Source: Candidatus Aminicenantota bacterium
GTDB taxonomy: Bacteria > Acidobacteriota > Aminicenantia > Aminicenantales > Aminicenantaceae
DNA: 11,265 nt
Direction: 5' to 3'
Assembly (NCBI GenBank): GCA_016926925.1
Contig: JAFGNQ010000216.1
Location: 1-11,265 of the forward strand
A program made the position numbers and the translations under genes. Of this stretch, positions 6,351 through 11,265 are shown piece after piece (positions within the stretch are counted from its first letter, which is position 1; every line of letters begins with the position of its first letter). The notes under the pieces were generated by a model. That model did not search any database and had not been told where the DNA came from. It worked only from the letters and a program-made list of their open reading frames with translations.

Positions 6351-7886
6351 CTATTTTATATTAAGCAACTGGAAGCGTTTAAGGATTTTTTTATCGGCTT
6401 CCCCGAAATAAGTATTATCTTCCAGTAAAGGGAAGTCTGCCCCGAAATACAGATTGAAAATCAGCCGGAAGGAATTTACTGGAGATATGGAAGCATATAA
6501 ATCTTTCCGGTCAACCCCGGGAAGATAATACATATTTAAAATCCGGCACCGGATGCGGGTCATTATTTCCGCCCTTTCTGGTTGTTTGATATTCGTCATG
6601 CCTCCGAATGAAAATTCCTTTTTTGTGGGTCCTTCGTCGGATTGAATAATGATGATCGGAGGCTTTTTTGATTTTTCAAGCAATACGGCGACCAACTCAA
6701 GAATTCTAGAATTGGTGAACTTCAATTGATTTACATAATTTTTCTTGATGGTTCGCCGTTTCCTGACCAGGGGTTCCAGAACGCTCCCGTCAGCTTCAAA
6801 TAAAAATGGACTGTGGGGCAGCAATATATGCAGAAAAACAAACTTGGGTCCTTCCTCATCAGGCATTTCCGCCAGTTTAGCGAAAGTGGCCCATACAGAG
6901 GCCCGAATTATATCCGCCATGGCCGTCTTGGCTGTAAAAGGACCCAGAAGCGTAGTTTTCATCAGCTGCATAATGAAATCCTGATTTAAATCAATACTCT
7001 CCGCTCCCCGGTAAATAAAATCTGCGTTTTCATTGTATTTGGTCGCTTCCCACCAACTGCCGAATTGATAATACTTGTATCCCAGGGATTTCAAAAGGCG
7101 AAAAACCTTGTGATCCTTGAGCAGGCTGTAGATCGCTCGTTTACGAATGGGCCCTTCTTTTACCAGGTGATTGTGATATTGCATATTTAATGAGCTGGAT
7201 ATGGAAAGATAACTCCGGGGATAATTGCATCTGCTGTTCCCGGCAATATAAAATCCCTGTGCTTTCATTGCGTCAAGAAATTCGCGGTTGTCAAAATCGT
7301 AATATTCCTCAAGAATTTTGGAGTTGGCGTACCGATCGAAAATTAGATAATAGATATCCGGAAATCCAGGCTCGGGTGCTTCGAGGTTATGACTGAGGGA
7401 CAAGGCGTCGGGAATGGGATTATCCGGTTCCGTCATTCTGACTGGCGTCAAATTAAACAAGGCGATTTGAGCAACCGGGATTAATATCAGAATTGTCATT
7501 GCCAAGTTCGCGGCCGTGGTAAACCGGCCCAGATCACGCCGGGTTCTGACCGCTAAGTATCCCAAAAAGCCGAATAGAAGCCCCCAGCTCACCGGAAAAA
7601 TCAAGGGGGGCAGTCTATTTGAAACAGGAAGTACGCCCTTGATTATATTCCTGAAATACCCAAAAGAAAAAAACAGAAACAGGCATAAAAAAGTTAATAA
7701 GGCCGCCTTATGGCCGTTTTTCATCAGCAACAGCCAAATCCCCCAGATTAACAAAGCCCCGAGGAGAGAGACGACGAGGGGAATATAAATGACTTGAAGG
7801 AGAACTTCTTCAATATTGTAAGCATATAAAAATAAAACAGGAAAGAGAGTGTAGAGCAAATGATAAAAAGCCCTTTTTTGTTTCAT
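6351..7886 (-). CDS. Multi-TM protein with an alkaline-phosphatase-superfamily (sulfatase/LTA-synthase-like) domain
   Basis: 511 aa. Residues 1-146 hold about five hydrophobic segments (near 8-23, 32-54, 60-78, 92-111, 126-146). After a linker comes an extracytoplasmic domain typical of the alkaline phosphatase/sulfatase superfamily. It begins with PDIYYLIFDRYAN (176-188; Asp184 is a likely metal ligand), then a Ser-rich nucleophile region CNYPRSYLSISSS (220-232), HILLPHSP (353-360; His353/His358) and IIIIQSDEGP (411-420; Asp417). The layout parallels lipoteichoic acid synthases and phosphoethanolamine or phosphoglycerol transferases, which act on lipids or glycans outside the membrane. The final metal motif reads SDEG rather than the usual SDHG. 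It is the last gene of the operon: its ATG overlaps the stop of the methyltransferase gene (ATGA at 7883-7886), implying coupled translation. The substrate is unknown; envelope-glycan modification is inferred. Confidence 0.8.
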   Translation of the reverse strand: MKQKRAFYHLLYTLFPVLFLYAYNIEEVLLQVIYIPLVVSLLGALLIWGIWLLLMKNGHKAALLTFLCLFLFFSFGYFRNIIKGVLPVSNRLPPLIFPVSWGLLFGFLGYLAVRTRRDLGRFTTAANLAMTILILIPVAQIALFNLTPVRMTEPDNPIPDALSLSHNLEAPEPGFPDIYYLIFDRYANSKILEEYYDFDNREFLDAMKAQGFYIAGNSRCNYPRSYLSISSSLNMQYHNHLVKEGPIRKRAIYSLLKDHKVFRLLKSLGYKYYQFGSWWEATKYNENADFIYRGAESIDLNQDFIMQLMKTTLLGPFTAKTAMADIIRASVWATFAKLAEMPDEEGPKFVFLHILLPHSPFLFEADGSVLEPLVRKRRTIKKNYVNQLKFTNSRILELVAVLLEKSKKPPIIIIQSDEGPTKKEFSFGGMTNIKQPERAEIMTRIRCRILNMYYLPGVDRKDLYASISPVNSFRLIFNLYFGADFPLLEDNTYFGEADKKILKRFQLLNIK

Positions 7887-9277
7887 GAATCTTTTGTATT
7901 TTTAGCCCGCATCAAATAAATAATTCTTTGAGAATCTGGTATTCCTTCCGATTCCAGAATGTCAAAATACCAGCTGAATTCGTTTTCAAAATCGGACGTT
8001 GTATAGTGGTGAAATATGTCTTTTCTGGTGACCAGTAACCTTTGTACCTGGGAATCGCTTTTCGGAACGAACTCGATTATTAAATATCGGCAAAGGCGAT
8101 GAAAAAATATCGCTGTTTTCTCCAAAGGAAGATTATTGGAAATCGCCAGGTGATGGATGAGCGCCAGTGCGATGACGGTGTCTACGGGACCGCGATCCAT
8201 AAAGGATAAACGTTCTTTGTTTTCCCATCCGATGGCAGGGCTGGGATTGGCGAAGTCGAGCAACAGAGGAAGAACACGGGTTTGTTTCTCCAGCAGGTTT
8301 TCCCGATAACTCAATTCCACAGCAATCATGTCCATATCAAAAGATATGGTCAGGCAGCCCGATTCGGCGGCTATCCGGCTGAAAATTCCAGTATTGGCGC
8401 CCAAATCCCAGACGACAGCGGGAGCGGTTTTATCCAGAAATATTTTCAAGATTTTTTGCTTTTGATCGAATCCCCGGGGCGAGTAATTTGTATCCGCATA
8501 ATACTCTCCCCATTCGCTTTTTTTTATCCGAATTTTCGCTTTTTTTATCAGGGATTCAAGGCTATCTATGATACCGAGTAAAGCGGTTTTCCCGATCTTC
8601 CTGTCTCCTGTGTCGATTCTTCGTGCGGCATATCGTCTCTGGCTCAATGCATGCATATGGATGTGCATGGAAATACCCGGAACGAATCGTGTGAACCGGG
8701 GAAGGAGCTTGCTGCACAGATCCAGGGGTATGCCGTCGATATTCAGCCTGAGCATCCGGCCGCAGCGATGGTCCCTATATGCCATAAGCAGCAGGGGAGC
8801 GAGAAAATGTTGGCAGAACTGCCGGTAGGCAACCCAGGGTTTTACTTGCCCCAGCTTTTCAAAGGAGAGTGTGTCAATTAAGAGCGGCCGGCTATGATGG
8901 AATTGAATATTATAAGCACTAGCGTCCTTTAAAGTCATTCCGTATTCAACGGCGATTTTTTGAATTTGCAAAGTAGCCAAGGCAGCGTCTTTCAACTGAC
9001 TGAAACACCATTCATAGGGATACGACACGAATGCCACCGGCTCGGGCTTCAGCACTTTATATGCCCCTTCTTTTTCAGCATAAGAAGGAGGCATCTCATT
9101 GTGAGGGATCAAAAGTCCGGAACCGGTCAATCTGGAATAGAGCCCGGATACCATCAAATGGTCATAATCATCCCGGTAATAGGAATTGACTTGACGATAA
9201 AGAATCCCATCCTTTAAAAAGAGGAATCCGCTGGGATCGCGGAAGGATCCCGGCACTTCCTCACGGCTTTTCTTCAT
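7883..9277 (-). CDS. Two-domain protein: kinase-like N-terminal segment and C-terminal SAM-dependent methyltransferase
   Basis: 464 aa from the preferred ATG at 9277. The C-terminal part (about 255-460) is a class I methyltransferase: motif I VVWDLGANTGIFS (288-300), an acidic strand end ISFDMD (311-316; Asp314 or Asp316), and a post-motif ALIHHLAI (372-379) in the place of the family's 'D.LHHL' segment. The N-terminal part (about 10-200) includes RDPSGFLF, YRQVNSYYRDDYDHLM, and LKDASAYN then LLIDTLSFE, which looks like a kinase active site (see findings). I recall similar proteins being named NoeA-like or simply methyltransferase in polysaccharide loci; this is not verified here. The longer in-frame start at 9370 would overlap most of the upstream gene and adds atypical residues. 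ATG 9277 has only a weak AGGA/AAGAAG before it and overlaps the upstream gene by 17 bp, so translation is probably coupled. The downstream gene overlaps by 4 bp. Confidence 0.82.
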   Translation of the reverse strand: MKKSREEVPGSFRDPSGFLFLKDGILYRQVNSYYRDDYDHLMVSGLYSRLTGSGLLIPHNEMPPSYAEKEGAYKVLKPEPVAFVSYPYEWCFSQLKDAALATLQIQKIAVEYGMTLKDASAYNIQFHHSRPLLIDTLSFEKLGQVKPWVAYRQFCQHFLAPLLLMAYRDHRCGRMLRLNIDGIPLDLCSKLLPRFTRFVPGISMHIHMHALSQRRYAARRIDTGDRKIGKTALLGIIDSLESLIKKAKIRIKKSEWGEYYADTNYSPRGFDQKQKILKIFLDKTAPAVVWDLGANTGIFSRIAAESGCLTISFDMDMIAVELSYRENLLEKQTRVLPLLLDFANPSPAIGWENKERLSFMDRGPVDTVIALALIHHLAISNNLPLEKTAIFFHRLCRYLIIEFVPKSDSQVQRLLVTRKDIFHHYTTSDFENEFSWYFDILESEGIPDSQRIIYLMRAKNTKDS

Positions 9278-9470
9278 TCCTAGACTTCTTTTTAAGTATA
9301 TTTCCGAAAAAGAGCTTAATTTTTTTCCAGAAAATTTTAACCACAAACGAAACACCGACAAGGGAGGCAATCAACAATTGAATAATGTAACTCCCGGTTC
9401 CCGGATCGATATAACCGAACATTAACTTAGGTAAAAGAACACCGTTTGCGAATAAAAACAATACAAACAT
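9261..9470 (-). CDS. Small membrane protein with YIDPGTGS motif
   Basis: 69 aa, first gene of the three-gene operon. After a hydrophobic N-terminus (1-13) comes the motif YIDPGTGS (20-27), then one membrane segment (about 28-46) and a strongly basic tail (KIFWKKIK...NILKKKSRN). I recall short proteins with this motif recurring next to polysaccharide and sulfatase-like genes; no function is known to me. The motif would sit at the outer face of the membrane and the basic tail inside. GAGGAA lies about 12 nt before ATG 9470, a long spacing. The alternative ATG at 9422, right before the motif, has no ribosome site but would give the compact form. The 3' end overlaps the methyltransferase start by 17 bp. 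Confidence 0.72.
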   Translation of the reverse strand: MFVLFLFANGVLLPKLMFGYIDPGTGSYIIQLLIASLVGVSFVVKIFWKKIKLFFGNILKKKSRNEEKP

Positions 9471-9562
9471 AATATCCGATATTCCTCATATCAATTTTAT
9501 AAAGGAGGATGTTAGCAAAAGAATTGCTCAACGCTCCATTCTTAACACTTTTTCTGACATAG
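9471..9562. other. Short host gap between the operon start and the insertion sequence
   Basis: About 92 bp. On the minus strand it holds a -10-like TATAAA near 9497-9502 with no -35 at proper spacing, and the GAGGAA ribosome site. Any original promoter further upstream would now lie on the far side of the inserted element. Confidence 0.45.
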
Positions 9563-9575
9563 AAAACCCCTTTTT
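9563..9575 (+). repeat. Candidate IS left inverted repeat
   Basis: AAAACCCCTTTTT, matching 12 of 13 positions to the inverted copy at 11223-11235. It lies about 110 bp past the transposase stop codon. Confidence 0.45.
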
Positions 9576-9628
9576 ATCCTATCTTAAATCAAGGTAAGGC
9601 TATTTTGCTTGCTTGTCAACAGTCTTCT

Positions 9629-9651
9629 TCCCTAAATTCGAGATTTAGAGA
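9629..9651. repeat. Stem-loop inside the IS, downstream of the transposase
   Basis: TCCCTAAAT (9629-9637) pairs with ATTTAGAGA (9643-9651), a 9-bp stem with one wobble and a 5-nt loop. There is no T-tract on the minus-strand side, so termination would be inefficient and transposase transcripts could run on toward the operon. Confidence 0.4.
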
Positions 9652-9687
9652 TATCTGTCCATCGATTCCTAATTTGTGAAGGTCGTG

Positions 9688-11022
9688 TTAAACAGAACAA
9701 CATCGTAATCGACTGATCCTGTACAGTATCTCAGCAAATATCTCCTTTCTTATGGCAACCTCTGCCATCTGGAAAATAACATAACGGCTGTGTCTAAGAA
9801 CCTTAGCCCCGATCTTTATAAGTTTCACAAGCAGGCTCCGAAGTGACCAGCGCTTGATTTTTCCCGGAAGAGCCAAGCGGCGCAGAAAGTTACCCAGATT
9901 ATAGGCCAGTACAAACAAACATAACCTCGCCTGATTTGAGATGTATTGTTTGCATGAAAGTCGCGTCCAGTTGAGAGCATACTTTCCTTCTTTTATCCAC
10001 TGCTCTGCAATCCCGCGTCCATTGTAGAATTGAACAACACCTTCTGCCTTGGTGCTCATGTTGGTTACAATAAAACCTACTCTCGGGAATAAATCTCCCT
10101 GGTGCCATTCAACTTTCGCCACCACGCGACGCCTCTTTTGCCAGCTGGCCGCCTGGTACTTGAAATCATGAAACCAAACAACCGGCTTTCTCGAAGGACG
10201 ACCAACAGGGCGGGTCAGAAGATGTTTGATTTCATCATATAAGACATCATTTGCCGGAAGACGGATTGCATGCAGTAAACCGTTTTCTTCAAGGTATTCA
10301 TAAATCTCAGGCTTTACAAATGCAGCATCACCCCGAAAGTACTTCCTGACTTTTTTGTTCTCATATCGCCGGACAATAGGTTCCAGCAGTTCTTTCCAGC
10401 GATCAGCGCTGTGGACGTTACCTGGACGAAGTATCGCTCCCTCACAGTCGCCATATTGGTTGAAGCAAAATAGAGGATGATAGCAACTGCATCTAAAATG
10501 ACCGTTATAGGCTGAACCCTCCTGCTCACCATGTACAGGACTTTCTGAACTATCCATGTCTAAAATGATTCTATGATGAGGTGTTTTTTCCATCGCTCTC
10601 TCAACCCAGCTGCCGTTAATTCCCGACAAACCATCCAGGTTTTCCTTCAGAGCCAGAATCTCTGTCTCGAAACGGCCCATCGTGTTGGTGCTGGCCGCAT
10701 TCTTCTTCTTTCCCGTCACTGCTCTCATGACCGGATCAACCGATAAACGCTGAGCATCATTGACATCTTCATATCCTGCAAGACGACTGTATACAGATTG
10801 CCGCAGAAGGTTGGTTATGTCATGCTGAATATTGCGCCCGGTTCGCCTATCGCTCAGAAGAGCAGAAACAGAATCAAATAGCCTTAATGCATCATCAAGC
10901 TCCCGGTAGGCAAGAAGGCCACCATCAGAAGTCAATTTTGCGCCATGAAATTCAAGCTTAATTTTACGGTTAAAACGAATGTTTAGCCTTTCACCCTTTG
11001 TGTGTTTCATTTTTTGCGCCAT
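9688..11022 (-). CDS. IS1380-family transposase
   Basis: A 444-aa DDE transposase of normal family length with no internal stop. The catalytic set is complete: Asp157 in IILDMDSSE, Asp232 in YFRGDAAF, and Glu340 within a full Y-x2-R-x3-E-x6-K signature (Tyr333, Arg336, Glu340, Lys347) in FYNGRGIAEQWIKEGK. Other family marks are the N-terminal TSDGGLLAYRELD (31-43), the SRLAGYEDVNDA segment (79-90), and HGEQEG before the conserved Tyr-Asn-Gly. It cuts and pastes the element through the terminal repeats. The start is supported by GAGGG 5 nt upstream and by a good promoter just before it. No frameshift or truncation is seen, so the element may still be active. Confidence 0.95.
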   Translation of the reverse strand: MAQKMKHTKGERLNIRFNRKIKLEFHGAKLTSDGGLLAYRELDDALRLFDSVSALLSDRRTGRNIQHDITNLLRQSVYSRLAGYEDVNDAQRLSVDPVMRAVTGKKKNAASTNTMGRFETEILALKENLDGLSGINGSWVERAMEKTPHHRIILDMDSSESPVHGEQEGSAYNGHFRCSCYHPLFCFNQYGDCEGAILRPGNVHSADRWKELLEPIVRRYENKKVRKYFRGDAAFVKPEIYEYLEENGLLHAIRLPANDVLYDEIKHLLTRPVGRPSRKPVVWFHDFKYQAASWQKRRRVVAKVEWHQGDLFPRVGFIVTNMSTKAEGVVQFYNGRGIAEQWIKEGKYALNWTRLSCKQYISNQARLCLFVLAYNLGNFLRRLALPGKIKRWSLRSLLVKLIKIGAKVLRHSRYVIFQMAEVAIRKEIFAEILYRISRLRCCSV

Positions 11023-11043
11023 TACCGCCCTCTATCTTCTTAT

Positions 11044-11072
11044 ATAATAACATCTTAGGGTGACTTTGTTAA
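11044..11072 (-). promoter_or_regulatory. Transposase promoter
   Basis: On the minus strand: TTAACA (11067-11072), a 17-nt spacer, then TATTAT (11044-11049). Both hexamers match the sigma70 consensus at 5/6. Transcription would start near 11037, leaving a leader of about 15 nt that contains the GAGGG ribosome site. A TTAAGCGA motif (11069-11076) overlaps the -35 box. Confidence 0.65.
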
Positions 11073-11183
11073 GCGATATTTGCGTTTAATATGGGGAATA
11101 TGGGTTAAGATATAGTCAACCAACGTAATAGCCAAATTAGAATAGACCAGTCCCCTCCGTGTAACGCCGGTGTCACAAATTTT

Positions 11184-11220
11184 GTCTAATCTCGCTTAAT
11201 TTGGCTTAATGGTGCTTAAA
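11184..11220 (+). repeat. Four phased GCTTAAT-like motifs near the IS right end
   Basis: GTCTAAT (11184), GCTTAAT (11194), GCTTAAT (11204) and GCTTAAA (11214) recur with an exact 10-bp period just inside the candidate right inverted repeat. Motifs phased on one face of the helix suit cooperative protein binding, most likely by the transposase. Confidence 0.5.
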
Positions 11221-11222
11221 GG

Positions 11223-11235
11223 AAAACGGGGTTTT
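11223..11235 (-). repeat. Candidate IS right inverted repeat
   Basis: The reverse complement reads AAAACCCCGTTTT, matching the left-end copy at 12 of 13 positions. The next inward bases (TTTAAGC) belong to the phased motif array. Bases 11236-11265 beyond it are probably host DNA with nothing recognisable. Confidence 0.45.
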
Positions 11236-11265
11236 TCAGGGGAAAATCTGGCGGGGCCGACGAGA

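Larger units (their letters stand above)
9563..11235 (-). mobile_element. Insertion sequence, IS1380 family, apparently intact
   Basis: An intact IS1380-type transposase gene is bracketed by short imperfect inverted repeats: AAAACCCCTTTTT at 9563-9575, and the reverse complement of AAAACCCCGTTTT at 11223-11235 (12/13 match). The resulting length of about 1.67 kb is normal for this family. The exact ends are uncertain: no clean 4-5 bp target duplication is visible, and the repeat core is itself partly palindromic. The element lies in the same orientation as the operon that begins at 9470. Confidence 0.65.

Noticed and set aside
9278..9370. Extended N-terminus of the methyltransferase to an ATG at 9370
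   Set aside because: It would overlap the small YIDPGTGS gene by 110 bp, and the added residues read as its out-of-frame shadow.
9501..9557. Plus-strand AAAGGAGG followed by an ATG at 9509
   Set aside because: The ATG directly abuts the ribosome-site-like sequence and the frame closes after 16 codons. It is antisense to the operon leader and probably chance.

Overview
The window is bacterial chromosomal DNA of middling G+C, with mostly minus-strand genes separated by ordinary intergenic gaps. No rRNA, tRNA or marker gene is present, so the organism cannot be fixed. An exported NHL beta-propeller protein, a membrane-anchored PAF-acetylhydrolase-like enzyme and several small envelope proteins with clear Shine-Dalgarno sites suggest an environmental Gram-negative of the Acidobacteriota/Aminicenantota type. 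That placement is inference only.

Layout. Positions 1-222 hold a possible gene fragment running off the left edge, a stem-loop and a 14-bp perfect inverted repeat. Four separately spaced minus-strand genes follow: an exported NHL beta-propeller protein (223-1437), a four-TM-anchored alpha/beta hydrolase of PAF-acetylhydrolase type (1594-3135), an ornithine cyclodeaminase/mu-crystallin family enzyme (3318-4301) and a small nitroreductase (4431-4940). The only confident plus-strand gene, an NTF2/SnoaL-like probable lipoprotein (5124-5621), is divergent from the nitroreductase. It converges on a small two-TM protein of unknown function (5726-6145).

The most interesting block is a tightly overlapping three-gene minus-strand operon read 9470 to 6351. 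It encodes a 69-aa membrane peptide with a YIDPGTGS motif, a 464-aa protein with a C-terminal class I methyltransferase domain and an N-terminal segment carrying a kinase-like D-x4-N...D signature, and a 511-aa multi-TM protein with an alkaline-phosphatase-superfamily (sulfatase/LTA-synthase-like) domain. Overlaps of 17 bp and 4 bp imply coupled translation. The set looks like an envelope-glycan or lipid modification module.

Directly upstream of this operon, and in the same orientation, sits an apparently intact IS1380-family insertion sequence (about 9563-11235). It has a full-length transposase with the complete DDE/YREK signature, a good promoter, and helically phased TTAAGC motifs near its right end and over the -35 box. 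The insertion leaves only about 90 bp of host DNA between the IS end and the operon, so it may have displaced or replaced the operon's promoter.
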